Below, one piece after another: positions 7,080-15,709 of a stretch of DNA of 64,000 nt (positions are counted from its first letter, which is position 1; each line of letters opens with the position of its first letter). The DNA comes from Saprospiraceae bacterium (GTDB taxonomy: Bacteria > Bacteroidota > Bacteroidia > Chitinophagales > Saprospiraceae). The stretch spans positions 1-64,000 of the forward strand of contig JADKBS010000059.1 of assembly GCA_016714985.1 (NCBI GenBank), read 5' to 3'. A program made the position numbers and the translations under genes. The notes under the pieces are model-generated. The model was not told where the DNA came from and did not search any database. It worked only from the letters and a program-made list of their open reading frames with translations.

Positions 7080-8462
7080 CTAAAATGGATCTGAAAGTTC
7101 GCTGATTCGAATGAGTTTTTTATTAACAAACTCTTCTATGCCCAAAGCAGACAATTCCCGTCCATACCCAGAACCTTTGGTGCCACCAAAAGGCAAATCG
7201 GCTTGTGTCCATGTGGGGTGGTTGATATAGACCATGCCTGTGTCAATTTGGTCAGCTACCATTTTGCCTCTTTCTATATCTTGTGTGAAAACAGAACCAC
7301 CTAAACCAAAAGGCGAATCATTCGCTAAATCAATTGCCGCCTGTTCATCTTTTACTCTAAAAAAAGCTGCAACAGGACCGAAAAACTCTTCGTAATATAC
7401 GGGATTATCTGGCTGCATATTAACTAGGATAGTAGGCTGCATAAATGCGCCCTCCCTGTCCACTCTTTTGCCGCCAAGGATAATTTTTGCACCCCCTTTT
7501 ACCGCTCTTTGCACTTGTTCTGCGATATGTACTGCTGCTGCTTCGGTACTTAAAGGCCCTAATTGCGTGCCATGTTCCATCGGGTCACCAATGACCAATT
7601 TAGAAAGTGCTGCTTTAAATTTTGCTAAAAATTCATCGGCAACGCTCTCTACCACAATGAAGCGTTTGGAAGCTATACAGCACTCGCCATTGTTGTTGAT
7701 CCTCCCAACGACCGCCCATTCCACGGTTTTGTCCATATCGGCATCCTCTAGTACGATGAAGGCATCGCTGCCACCTAATTCCAGCACCGATTTTTTTAAG
7801 TACTTGCCAGCCTGTGCCGCCAAACTTGCGCCTGCCTCTTCGCTCCCGGTCAGTGAAACGCCTTTAATCCTTTTATCTGCCACCAAAGCCGATGCCCTTT
7901 TCCCGGAAATCAGGAGGTTGGTATAAAGCCCTTCCGGTGCGCCTGCATCTTTAAACAATTCTGCTATGGCGATACCACATTGCGGCACGATGGAGGCGTG
8001 TTTTACCAATATGGTATTGCCTGCCATGATATTGGGCGCAGCGAAGCGGGCAACTTGGTAAAACGGGAAATTCCAGGGTTGAACCCCCAACAAAACACCG
8101 ATGGGATTATATCGAATAAATGCCTGCCCATGCCAAGGGTCAAGCTTTTTGTCTGCCAGAAAAGCGGCTGAATTCTTGGCATAATAATCAAAAATCTCAG
8201 CGCTCAATTTTATTTCACCTTCAGCTTGGGATAAAAGCTTACCCATTTCAAGGGTAATCATTTTTGCCAAGCTATCTATTCTTTCTCGCAGTAGTCCGGC
8301 CATCTTGTGCAGCACCTGCGCCCGAACAAAAAAATCCGTATGTTTCCAAGTTTGATAGGTGTCGTGCGATGTGGCTACAGCTTTTTCCACCACAACATCG
8401 GTCATTTCATCGAAGGATTGTATGACTTTGTTGGTGTATGGATTGGTCGTTTGAATACCCAT
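7080..8462 (-). CDS. NAD(P)-dependent succinate-semialdehyde-type dehydrogenase
   Basis: A 460-residue aldehyde dehydrogenase. The Rossmann part carries GVQPWNFPFYQVARF; LELGGSDAF holds the general-base Glu; NNGECCIASKRF holds the catalytic Cys. The ending LPFGGTKGSGYGRELS is characteristic of the succinate-semialdehyde dehydrogenase (GabD/Sad) subgroup. It would oxidise succinate semialdehyde or a related aldehyde to the acid in the cytosol. The start at 8462 (MGIQTTNPYT) is the family start; an upstream in-frame ATG at 8540 adds an unlikely leader. Confidence 0.88.
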   Translation of the reverse strand: MGIQTTNPYTNKVIQSFDEMTDVVVEKAVATSHDTYQTWKHTDFFVRAQVLHKMAGLLRERIDSLAKMITLEMGKLLSQAEGEIKLSAEIFDYYAKNSAAFLADKKLDPWHGQAFIRYNPIGVLLGVQPWNFPFYQVARFAAPNIMAGNTILVKHASIVPQCGIAIAELFKDAGAPEGLYTNLLISGKRASALVADKRIKGVSLTGSEEAGASLAAQAGKYLKKSVLELGGSDAFIVLEDADMDKTVEWAVVGRINNNGECCIASKRFIVVESVADEFLAKFKAALSKLVIGDPMEHGTQLGPLSTEAAAVHIAEQVQRAVKGGAKIILGGKRVDREGAFMQPTILVNMQPDNPVYYEEFFGPVAAFFRVKDEQAAIDLANDSPFGLGGSVFTQDIERGKMVADQIDTGMVYINHPTWTQADLPFGGTKGSGYGRELSALGIEEFVNKKLIRISELSDPF

Positions 8463-8695
8463 ATTTTTAGTTGATAGTGATTGTTTTATAGCTAGATGCA
8501 CTTGAGATTGATGCCTGGATACGACTGTTATCAATACCAAGTGCTTCGACTATGAATGACGATTGGCGGCTACCAGAAAGTTTACTGGAAAAGCCTCCCA
8601 TCGAAACTATCACAAAATTGGGTTGCTTTTCGGAATGGAATATTACACCATTCTTGGAAATGATTGCATAAATAGCATATCCCTGCGCTTATTTT

Positions 8696-9838
8696 TCAAA
8701 AAGCTTTACCATGCGTTAACCCAATGAGTTTTTGGGTTATTGCCGGGAAATAATGCAGCGTTTTTAATGCCAGGTGGGTACTTGTCTTTTTGCCCAAAAG
8801 ATGCTGGATATATTGTCCAGCTTGGATGCGGCGATTGAAAGAGGACGCCCAAGCACGGCTATATTGGGTTTTAAGCGCTTCTTGGGTACATTTCCCCTCG
8901 AAATACACCAGCAATAATTCGGCTAACAGCTTGGAAGCCCGCATGGCCATGCTCATTCCGTTGCCGCAAACTGGTGTAATCGCCCCTGCTGCATCGCCGA
9001 CCATTAGCATACCATTGATGGAGGTGCCTTTGGGGTAAAAATAAATATTGCTTATCGCCAGTGGTTTTTCAAATAGAAAAGTGGATTGGGTCAAATACTT
9101 TTTGAGAAATGGATTTTCACATAAAATGGCATGCTCCATCGCTTTTATATCATTCCCCGATTGCTGCAAATTGGAGGCTTTTGTTAGATAACACAAGCAA
9201 TAACGCTCGTTATCCACTTTTAAAATGCCACAATAGCCGTCCTTTAAATTGTGTAATTCAATGCGATTTGCAACAAGGTCGGTTTGGATATGGTATTTCA
9301 CACCGATATAGTTGGGGTGCTTAGTAGGCGTTTCAACAGAGGGCTTGGCAAAATTGGGCGTGTATTTTCCATAGCTTCCACAGACTATTTGCGCTTGGTG
9401 TTTGCCTTGAGATGTCGTTATTTCGAATAGACTTTCTTGGATATTTTCAACATCTAAAACCTTGCAATTTTCATGCACGACTACGCCTTTTGCTCGGGCT
9501 ATTTGACACAATATATGGTCTAAACTATACCGACTGATGCCGAAACCGCCCATAGGCAAACGACTGTTGAGCATGAACCCATTCTCAGAGGAAATGCCCA
9601 ATTGCGTGATTTCAGGCAAATTGAGGTCATGCAATGGAACACCTAGTCTAATTAAAAAATCCCAACTTTCCATGGAAATGTACTCACCACAGACCTTGTG
9701 TTGCGGGTAACTATTTTTTTCAAATAAAATGACATCAATGCCTTGTTGCGCCAATTGAATGGCGAGGCACAAGCAGCACAAACCACCACCCAAAATGGCG
9801 CAGTTGAATACTTTATTCGATGACAGGGGTATCTCCAT
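8696..9838 (-). CDS. FAD-dependent oxidoreductase of the type III PKS operon
   Basis: About 380 residues of the geranylgeranyl-reductase/aromatic-hydroxylase superfamily. The N-terminal FAD loop reads AILGGGLCCLCLA, with Cys where the third glycine of GxGxxG is usual. A second FAD contact is MVGDAAGAITPVCGNG. Within a type III PKS, methyltransferase and UbiA operon the likely job is hydroxylation or reduction of an alkylphenol or alkylquinone, like SrsC in the Streptomyces griseus phenolic-lipid operon; this is inference. The start at 9838 overlaps the methyltransferase end by 26 bp; ATG 9853 is an alternative. Confidence 0.82.
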   Translation of the reverse strand: MEIPLSSNKVFNCAILGGGLCCLCLAIQLAQQGIDVILFEKNSYPQHKVCGEYISMESWDFLIRLGVPLHDLNLPEITQLGISSENGFMLNSRLPMGGFGISRYSLDHILCQIARAKGVVVHENCKVLDVENIQESLFEITTSQGKHQAQIVCGSYGKYTPNFAKPSVETPTKHPNYIGVKYHIQTDLVANRIELHNLKDGYCGILKVDNERYCLCYLTKASNLQQSGNDIKAMEHAILCENPFLKKYLTQSTFLFEKPLAISNIYFYPKGTSINGMLMVGDAAGAITPVCGNGMSMAMRASKLLAELLLVYFEGKCTQEALKTQYSRAWASSFNRRIQAGQYIQHLLGKKTSTHLALKTLHYFPAITQKLIGLTHGKAF

Positions 9839-10517
9839 AGATAATGATTTCATGCCTAAATGCCCATTTGTTTTTAATGGTGAAATGTGTCGCACCCGCC
9901 TTGTTGATGATAGCTACCCATTCTTTTTTCTTAAATCCACGGGCGACCGAAAGCGGGGCGTCGTTTTTAACCAAATGGGTTTTTGAGAAAAGTGCAGTCA
10001 AGGTTTTAATGGCATAGTACGCAATCGGATTTCGTTCCAAATCGTTTATAATCAATATGATACGATGTTTTAAGGAGAACTCGACGAGTTCAATGAGTTG
10101 ATTTTCGGTCAGGTGGTGACAAAACAAACAGGCGTGGACGATGTCTATGTCTTGCACATGAAGAAACATGTTGCGGTAATCATCGCAGATGTATCGGATG
10201 TCCTGCACAGGGTTTTGTTGTTTGGCGTATTCGATGCAGACAGGCTTCAGGTCAATACCGATGAGGTTCAAGTTGAAATTCTTACGGATTTGCCATTGTT
10301 TGATGTGCTTTAAAGTGTCGCCACCGCCACAACCAACATCAATCAGGGTGTAGGATTTTTTGGGTTGGATGACTTTCTTCAAAGCTGAAAAAGTGATGTC
10401 GTAGCCACCCAGAAGTGTATTTATCCGGTCCAGTTCTTTGAGGGTCTGGAACAAATCAGCCGTTGGAATATCATCTGCATCTAAGTATTCTTTTTGATGG
10501 CTTCGGTATTTTAGCAT
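9813..10517 (-). CDS. SAM-dependent methyltransferase of the type III PKS operon
   Basis: A 234-residue class I methyltransferase. Motif I is TLIDVGCGGGDTLKHI, followed by an acidic residue after strand 2 (LIGIDLKP). The C-terminal half contains the short helical region seen in polyketide/quinone methyltransferases. It starts 14 bp after the PKS stop and its end overlaps the FAD enzyme, so translation is probably coupled. By analogy with SrsB it may methylate an alkylresorcinol or quinone product. Confidence 0.82.
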   Translation of the reverse strand: MLKYRSHQKEYLDADDIPTADLFQTLKELDRINTLLGGYDITFSALKKVIQPKKSYTLIDVGCGGGDTLKHIKQWQIRKNFNLNLIGIDLKPVCIEYAKQQNPVQDIRYICDDYRNMFLHVQDIDIVHACLFCHHLTENQLIELVEFSLKHRIILIINDLERNPIAYYAIKTLTALFSKTHLVKNDAPLSVARGFKKKEWVAIINKAGATHFTIKNKWAFRHEIIIYGDTPVIE

Positions 10518-10530
10518 GGTTTGTAGTTGA

Positions 10531-11532
10531 TTAGACGAAGTCGGGAATATTATTTGCAAAAAGAACGGTAGGAGACGACATATTGCCGTATTCGTTCAGG
10601 ATTCTGTAAGTTGCCGTTAAATCAGCGGGCGATAGCCCCATGGCGGTGATGAAGTTCTCCACAATTTTTTTTCCGCCCGGATGAACTGCCCAGTAGTCAA
10701 TGTCATTTTTGTTCAATCCCATATCATCAAACATTTGCTTGATATTGGCTTTAATCAAATCAGCAACATAGGAAGTTAGGTGCATAATGAACCCTGTTTC
10801 CGACAATTGCCAGGCCATTTCTTGGTGGCTACCGGGAATGCAAAACGAGTCAAAACCTGTGATTTTCGTGTTCTTACTGAGGGGGTCTTTACTCGGCGTC
10901 CCACTCACCAAAACAGCCGCACTGCCATCTGCAAAAAGGAGATTGGACAGCAGGTAATCATCGCTATAATTGGTTTGAAAATGGAGGGTGCAAAGCTCTG
11001 TACACACCACCAAAACCTTGGCATTTTCGTGGCTGTTGCAAATATCATTGGCTTGTTTCAAGGCAATAATAGCGGCGTTGCAGCCCAGAAAATTGACGCT
11101 GCTCCTGTGTGTCGAGGGGGATACGTCTAATGCGTGCAACAACTCAATGTCCAAGCCGGGCGCAAATAGACCCGTGCAGGTGACCGTGATAATATGTGTA
11201 ATACTGTCTTTTTCTGCCCCAAAATTCGGTAAATTGCGGATAGCCTTTAAGGACAATTTCAAGGCTTCTTTTTTGAAGACAACCATGCGCTCAGACAGCG
11301 ACGGCGTTGGCAGCAGGGCTTTGTTTTTTGGAAAAAACGTAAAATCTTCTAAGGGCAACCCATAATCTTTCAAAACCGAATAACGAGTAGCAATGCCTGA
11401 TTTAGAAGCCAATATTTTGATTTTCCGCTTAGCACTTTCATCATCAGTGGTGTCGCTATAAAACTGCATCAGTGCGCCTTGTTCATAACCATAATCGGGT
11501 ACGGCAGTGGCTATTTTTGTGATAAAGCTCAT
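10531..11532 (-). CDS. Type III polyketide synthase, C-terminally short
   Basis: A 333-residue chalcone-synthase-like enzyme. The triad is present: Cys151 (NFLGCNAA), His284 (AVHPGGKK) and Asn317 (EYGNMSSPTVLF). Enzymes of this family condense malonyl-CoA onto an acyl-CoA starter, in bacteria often a long-chain acyl giving alkylpyrones or alkylresorcinols. After VLF the chain ends within ten residues, so the usual last ~40 residues with the GFGPG motif that shapes the active-site cavity are missing. No frame downstream supplies them. The ATG overlaps the UbiA stop codon (ATGA), indicating one operon. Confidence 0.88.
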   Translation of the reverse strand: MSFITKIATAVPDYGYEQGALMQFYSDTTDDESAKRKIKILASKSGIATRYSVLKDYGLPLEDFTFFPKNKALLPTPSLSERMVVFKKEALKLSLKAIRNLPNFGAEKDSITHIITVTCTGLFAPGLDIELLHALDVSPSTHRSSVNFLGCNAAIIALKQANDICNSHENAKVLVVCTELCTLHFQTNYSDDYLLSNLLFADGSAAVLVSGTPSKDPLSKNTKITGFDSFCIPGSHQEMAWQLSETGFIMHLTSYVADLIKANIKQMFDDMGLNKNDIDYWAVHPGGKKIVENFITAMGLSPADLTATYRILNEYGNMSSPTVLFANNIPDFV

Positions 11533-12407
11533 TGGAAACTATTTTTAAGCAATAAAACGGCAAAGCATACATTCATGCAAAATGCAGCAATCAGGTTCAG
11601 TAGCATGGTATTTTTGAAATTGGCGTTTCCCTCGTTTTTTAAGACCAATGAAAACCAATAAACAAAGAACACAAGAATCGGAATAAAGAAAAGCTGAAGA
11701 ATATAGAAGCTATTGAGGTGATTAATCTTGTCAAAATACAGGAAATAGCAGACATTGCACAAAATAAACATTGCGCCCGAAAATAGGAATGTGCCGCTGT
11801 ACCCCAATTTATAGCTTATCGTGACCACTCCATCCGCTAAATCTTGTTGGTGCTGATATATTTGCGTCAAAGGATACACGCCTCCAATTTGAAAAGAACA
11901 AGCTGCCAGTATCCAAATCGTTGTGCCATTTACGTCCAAAAACGCCTTTGTGACGCCCAAATGGGATATATAATAAGTAAAAGCGCCTTGGAAAAATATG
12001 ACCACCAGAAACCCGATTATGGGATATTTTTTCAACCGAATTTGCCTTGAACTATACGCCCTCGATGCCAAAATATATGGCACTAAACAAAGCGCAAAGG
12101 GAATGCTGACCAACAATGCACCGCCAATAATAGCGGCAAAATCCATCACCAAAGTCAAATAAAACAGCCGTTCAGTCGGCATTGGCGGCTTTTCCAAAAT
12201 GCCAATGCTGTGCTCGTCCCTGTCCACATAACTGTTGTAGCCATTGCTGGCAGGATAGACCAACAAGTGGATGATAAGGAAAGGGCATAAAACGTCAAGC
12301 CATGTAAAAGGCACTGTTATCTGGCTCCATGCCAATAGGAATATCGGCATCAAGAGCAATGAAAATGGCAGTCTGAGAAGTTTTATCGTATTTTTATCCA
12401 GCACCAT
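11529..12407 (-). CDS. UbiA-family prenyltransferase
   Basis: A 292-residue membrane protein with about eight hydrophobic helices. The first Asp-rich motif is NGYNSYVDRDEHSIG (NxxxxxxDxD type) and the second is YQHQQDLADG, the two diphosphate/Mg2+ sites of UbiA enzymes. It is the first gene of the type III PKS operon and overlaps the PKS start by four bases. It may attach a prenyl chain to the PKS-derived aromatic ring, or process a lipid precursor; the substrate cannot be read from sequence. A GTGAAA-N4-TTTCAC palindrome lies 72-87 bp upstream. Confidence 0.87.
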   Translation of the reverse strand: MVLDKNTIKLLRLPFSLLLMPIFLLAWSQITVPFTWLDVLCPFLIIHLLVYPASNGYNSYVDRDEHSIGILEKPPMPTERLFYLTLVMDFAAIIGGALLVSIPFALCLVPYILASRAYSSRQIRLKKYPIIGFLVVIFFQGAFTYYISHLGVTKAFLDVNGTTIWILAACSFQIGGVYPLTQIYQHQQDLADGVVTISYKLGYSGTFLFSGAMFILCNVCYFLYFDKINHLNSFYILQLFFIPILVFFVYWFSLVLKNEGNANFKNTMLLNLIAAFCMNVCFAVLLLKNSFQ

Positions 12408-12478
12408 CTTTTTGCTGATGAGTTTGTCATAATAAGTAAAATCTACTTAATTGTTTTCCTGCAACTGGCAGGACAGGC

Positions 12479-12494
12479 GTGAAAGGATTTTCAC
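12479..12494. promoter_or_regulatory. Palindrome GTGAAA-N4-TTTCAC upstream of the PKS operon
   Basis: A perfect copy of the palindrome seen right after the -7 box at 122-137 and 1124-1139. Here the rest of the shared promoter boxes are not present. A dimeric regulator, for example of the CRP/FNR type, would suit such a site. Confidence 0.45.
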
Positions 12495-12515
12495 GAATAA
12501 TTTTTAAAAATGCGC

Positions 12516-12752
12516 TTAATTTTCGTAGATTTTATCAATCTCTTTTGACAGCTTTCTGTCCTTGTCGGTAATGCAGTCATTCGCATCATGCGTAAAAAGG
12601 GTAACCTCCACCTTATTGAACACGTTGCTCCATTTGGGATGATGGTTCATTTTTTCAGCCGCAAAAGCGACCCGTGTCATAAAAGCAAAAGCCCCCACAA
12701 AATCATCAAATTGAAAACTGCGTTTCAATTGGTTGTTTTCTTCTTTCCACAT
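12516..12752 (-). CDS. phhB: Pterin-4a-carbinolamine dehydratase
   Basis: A 78-residue protein with the full signature of 4a-hydroxytetrahydrobiopterin dehydratases: EKMNHHPKWSNVFNKV followed by VTLFTHDA. The two adjacent His residues are catalytic. The enzyme dehydrates 4a-carbinolamine pterin to regenerate the cofactor of aromatic amino acid hydroxylases; in many bacteria without such a hydroxylase the role is unclear. It lies 5 bp after the DUF2383 gene and is probably cotranscribed. Confidence 0.9.
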   Translation of the reverse strand: MWKEENNQLKRSFQFDDFVGAFAFMTRVAFAAEKMNHHPKWSNVFNKVEVTLFTHDANDCITDKDRKLSKEIDKIYEN

Positions 12753-12757
12753 GGCAT

Positions 12758-13219
12758 TTAGGCTGCTTTTTCCAATGCATCATGCATAGATTTTACCAAA
12801 GCACGGTCTGCATTCAGCAGCACATGTTGTGCATTTATCATCGTTTGTTGAGGAGGCATTAAATGTTCCGACTCATTTTTCAGCACATCCTGGTAGGTTT
12901 CATCGGCAACGTTCTCGCCATATTCGCACGAACCCAGAATTGCTTTGCGATCTTTGTTGGTAATGGCGGATTTAACATCCATCCAGACACGAAAAAACTT
13001 CCCGGACACCCTTGTGCTTTCTGTTGGCTCGCCGCCCAGGCGGGTCACTTCCTCCACCAATGCTTGTTTGCATTTTTGGCTTGTCATCGTGAACTGGTTG
13101 AAATGTGCTTTCAAGTCCTGCTCTTCTGTTTCCTTGGAGGCAGTGTCGTAGCCTTCAATCCGATCGTTGTTGATTTGAATGAGTGTGTTCAACACTGCAA
13201 TCGTTTCTTCATTTTTCAT
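12758..13219 (-). CDS. DUF2383 (PA2169-like) four-helix-bundle protein
   Basis: A 153-residue ferritin-like helical protein, family DUF2383. Typical pieces are ETIAVLNTLIQINNDRIEGY at the start, ELxRLGG-like 'EEVTRLGGEPTES' and 'GSCEYGENVADETYQDVL'. It resembles bacterioferritin-like bundles, but metal binding is unproven. It forms a probable two-gene unit with the pterin dehydratase. Confidence 0.85.
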   Translation of the reverse strand: MKNEETIAVLNTLIQINNDRIEGYDTASKETEEQDLKAHFNQFTMTSQKCKQALVEEVTRLGGEPTESTRVSGKFFRVWMDVKSAITNKDRKAILGSCEYGENVADETYQDVLKNESEHLMPPQQTMINAQHVLLNADRALVKSMHDALEKAA

Positions 13220-13303
13220 TTTAAGAATGTTTGTAATTGTTAGTTGTAAAAATTGATTTAAAAATTAGAATTTAATGGTTACTTGCACGTTGGGGTTTAA
13301 ATT

Positions 13304-13813
13304 TCACGCTTTTATGCTCCCTTGCACCCCCGTCACTAAGTTTGACCCCGTGGCGATAGACGCTAAGAATTTGAAAAAATTAATCATCTTATTGCCGTCG
13401 GCATCCCAGTAATAAGCACTTCTGGTATTCACTTTTATGAGTGAAATATTGGGGTCGGTTTTGCCTTCTTTGAACCATATCTTTACTACTGGCGACCACA
13501 GTTCCTCAATTCTTTTGCGGTCGGTGCTGACTTCAGCTTCCCCATTTACAATCATATAACTGCTTTTGCCAGGGTGTGAAAAAACCAATTGCACCAATTT
13601 GTCTTCCTGTATTTCACGGTTTTTATCGCTGTCCATGCCGCTAAAAAACCAGATATTGCCCTCGGCATCTACTTCTTGAGCGGACATGGGTCTGCAAGTA
13701 GCCCCATCATTCCGCTTGAGATTGGTGCTAAATAGACAGATATTTATGGCAGTCACCAATTCTTTTAGTTTTTCGACGCCTTCATTTGCTTTCAAGTTTT
13801 TAGTGCTTTCCAT
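13304..13813 (-). CDS. Pyridoxamine 5'-phosphate oxidase-like general stress protein
   Basis: A 169-residue FMN-binding split-barrel protein of the general stress protein 26 type. Landmarks are the N-terminal ICLFSTN, 'CRPMSAQEVDAEGNIWFFSG', 'VQLVFSHPGKSSYMIVNGEAEV' and the C-terminal 'TRSAYYWD'. It should bind a flavin in the cytosol. MITE copy C sits 20 bp upstream of its start codon. Confidence 0.87.
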   Translation of the reverse strand: MESTKNLKANEGVEKLKELVTAINICLFSTNLKRNDGATCRPMSAQEVDAEGNIWFFSGMDSDKNREIQEDKLVQLVFSHPGKSSYMIVNGEAEVSTDRKRIEELWSPVVKIWFKEGKTDPNISLIKVNTRSAYYWDADGNKMINFFKFLASIATGSNLVTGVQGSIKA

Positions 13814-13832
13814 TGTCTTTTATTGTTTTGTC

Positions 13833-13953
13833 GCAACTGCTTAGCAAGGGGGGGGGATTTTCAATTTTCGCCCCAAAAACACCCCAAAACGTGGGAGGAG
13901 AGAGAAAAAATGAAATTTTTTCTCTCTCCTCCCACACCCTCCTAAGTAGTTAC
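13833..13953. mobile_element. MITE-like element, copy C
   Basis: A 121-bp element running from GCAACTGCTTAG to CTAAGTAGTTAC with perfect 8-bp direct repeats GTTTTGTC outside (13825-13832 and 13954-13961). Internally it holds a GGGAGGAGAGAGAAAAAAT palindrome and a CCCCAAAAACACCCC tract. Copy D is nearly the same element in the opposite orientation. Confidence 0.8.
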
Positions 13954-14011
13954 GTTTTGTCGAAAAGAAACCTAAAATACCGGGAAGGGAATTTTAGACA
14001 AGCGCTAATCT

Positions 14012-14323
14012 TTACACCTTACAAGCCTCAGCACATCTCCGGCAAGCCTCGGCGCATGACTTACAGCAGTCGGTGTGCTCGGAATGCTTGTCACATTCGG
14101 CGGCACAGGCTTCGCAGCATTGCACGCAGAGGGCGCACAGTGCATCGGCGAACTGCGAATCCCGTGCGCACAGCCTGGCACAGAGCGCACAGATGTCGGC
14201 GCAGTCACGGCAGGTTTTCACGCAGGCTTCGTGCCCGCTCATCGTCAGGCACTCGGTGGAGCATTTTTCGCATTCGATGACACAAGCGAGGCAGGCATCT
14301 ATGCAGTTTTGAAGGTTTTTCAT
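14012..14323 (-). CDS. Cys-rich four-helix-bundle copper-binding protein
   Basis: A 103-residue protein with 24 cysteines, mostly in CxxxC and CxxC pairs along predicted helices. This is the pattern of the copper storage protein/DUF326 family (Csp3-like), in which Cys residues line the core of a helix bundle and hold many Cu(I) ions. No signal peptide is present, so a cytosolic store is expected. A shared-architecture promoter with the GTGAAA palindrome lies immediately upstream. Confidence 0.88.
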   Translation of the reverse strand: MKNLQNCIDACLACVIECEKCSTECLTMSGHEACVKTCRDCADICALCARLCARDSQFADALCALCVQCCEACAAECDKHSEHTDCCKSCAEACRRCAEACKV

Positions 14324-14341
14324 GTTTTTGAACTTAAAGGA

Positions 14342-14428
14342 GTGAAGGAGTTTTCACCCTACAAAGGAGCAGGATTAAGCGGCAGCAAGTGTTGCAAGAA
14401 GGCGGGGAATAATTGCATCATTCACACA
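14342..14428 (-). promoter_or_regulatory. Shared-architecture promoter, copy 5
   Basis: Minus-strand boxes: GCAAT (14412-14416), 16 bp, GCAAC (14391-14395), 22 bp, TCCTTTG (14362-14368), then GTGAAA-N4-CTTCAC (14342-14357), 19 bp before the Cys-rich protein start. Upstream of the first box the sequence GTGTGAATGAT matches copy 8 exactly. Confidence 0.65.
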
Positions 14429-14453
14429 TGACTACCAATTGGCCGTTCGACAT

Positions 14454-15230
14454 TCACAATAACTGGCGTTTTGGAGGCAACGGAAAAAAGGCACTTGTCC
14501 GGCGTTTATAATCTTGAAACAGGGTGTTGTCTTTGTATTTCGCTTCGAGCATCGGAATGCCCGATACTTTGAGCAACAAAAATGTAATCGTCAATGGGCT
14601 GATAATGCCCCAAAAGCCATTTGGCATTGGGAGTACCATGAGAAAAATGCCCCACCAAAGCAGCACTTCACCGAAGTAATTGGGATGCCGGGTATATCGC
14701 CACAGGCCCGTTTGCATGATGTCCGTTCTATTTTTCTTGTTTTTTGTAAAGACAGACAATTGGTAATCGCCGATGGCTTCAAAAGCAAAACCTATGAGCC
14801 ATATCAGAAAACCAATGACTGTAAAAGCATTGAAATACGGAGGGGGTGCTAAACTGGCTATCAATATGGGCAAACTGATGAGCAACATAAAAAAGCCTTG
14901 CAGGATATACACTTGCAGGTAAGACCGAATTAAGAAATATTTCCCCCATTCCTCCCGCCATTTTTTATAACGAAAATCTTCTGCTTTGCCTTTACTCCGC
15001 AAGAAGATATGAATGGCTAAACGCAGCCCCCAAAGCGAAACAAGGCTGTAAACCAATGCCGAAATGGGTGAGCCAGCTTGTGTAAAAAAGAGATAAAAAC
15101 AAATAGATACAAAGCCTAATCCCCAGGCAATGTCCGCCACATCATTCCTTTTTTTGATTAAAGAAACGACGAACCACAGCGTTACGAAGGCAAGAATGAG
15201 CAAAGCCGTTTGGAAAAATACCTGTACCAT
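14454..15230 (-). CDS. DUF1295 membrane protein (steroid reductase/ICMT-like)
   Basis: A 258-residue polytopic membrane protein. The motif TGLWRYTRHPNYFGEVLLWWG near residue 180 is the signature of DUF1295, related to steroid 5-alpha-reductases and isoprenylcysteine methyltransferases, where the Arg-His-Pro-Asn-Tyr segment binds the cofactor. Substrate unknown. It starts 3 bp after the DUF2177 gene, so the two are cotranscribed. Confidence 0.85.
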   Translation of the reverse strand: MVQVFFQTALLILAFVTLWFVVSLIKKRNDVADIAWGLGFVSICFYLFFTQAGSPISALVYSLVSLWGLRLAIHIFLRSKGKAEDFRYKKWREEWGKYFLIRSYLQVYILQGFFMLLISLPILIASLAPPPYFNAFTVIGFLIWLIGFAFEAIGDYQLSVFTKNKKNRTDIMQTGLWRYTRHPNYFGEVLLWWGIFLMVLPMPNGFWGIISPLTITFLLLKVSGIPMLEAKYKDNTLFQDYKRRTSAFFPLPPKRQLL

Positions 15231-15233
15231 GTC

Positions 15234-15641
15234 TTATTGAACGTATTTTACGATGTAAAAACCTGCTGTACTGACAATGCCCGTCAATACCGAGCCCCAC
15301 AAAATGTCAATAAAAACAATGGTAATGGGCCAGCCTTTGAGCGTCGCAAGGTTGGTTAAATCGTAGGTGGCGTAAGTGAAAAAGCCGAACAATGCGCCCA
15401 AGGTAATAGCCGAAACCAGCGAATTTTTTTCCACCGAAGGCAGAATGGCGAAAATGAAAACACCTACAATGAACAGCAAATAAAAAACAATTGCCGCCGT
15501 CCAGTTGACTTGGTCGCTCAAAAAGCCGCCTAAATATTTTTTGTACAAATCTTTGGCAATGAGGCCGAGCCAGGCCATATCAATGATGAAAAACACCAGA
15601 AAAGTAAGTGCATAGCTGATGAATAATTTTGTTGTGGACAT
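15234..15641 (-). CDS. DUF2177 family membrane protein
   Basis: A 135-residue protein with four hydrophobic segments. 'FFIIDMAWLGLIAKDLYKKYLGG' and 'GALFGFFTYATYDLTNLATLKGWP' are the diagnostic DUF2177 segments. It is often found beside DUF1295 and lipid-modifying genes, as here. Function unknown. The start at 15641 follows an A-rich leader and opens the first membrane helix. Confidence 0.87.
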   Translation of the reverse strand: MSTTKLFISYALTFLVFFIIDMAWLGLIAKDLYKKYLGGFLSDQVNWTAAIVFYLLFIVGVFIFAILPSVEKNSLVSAITLGALFGFFTYATYDLTNLATLKGWPITIVFIDILWGSVLTGIVSTAGFYIVKYVQ

Positions 15642-15709
15642 TTTATTGAAATGACGAATGAAAAATTGAAATACTGCTCGATTTTCACAGGGTCTCAACC
15701 AGAAAAATT

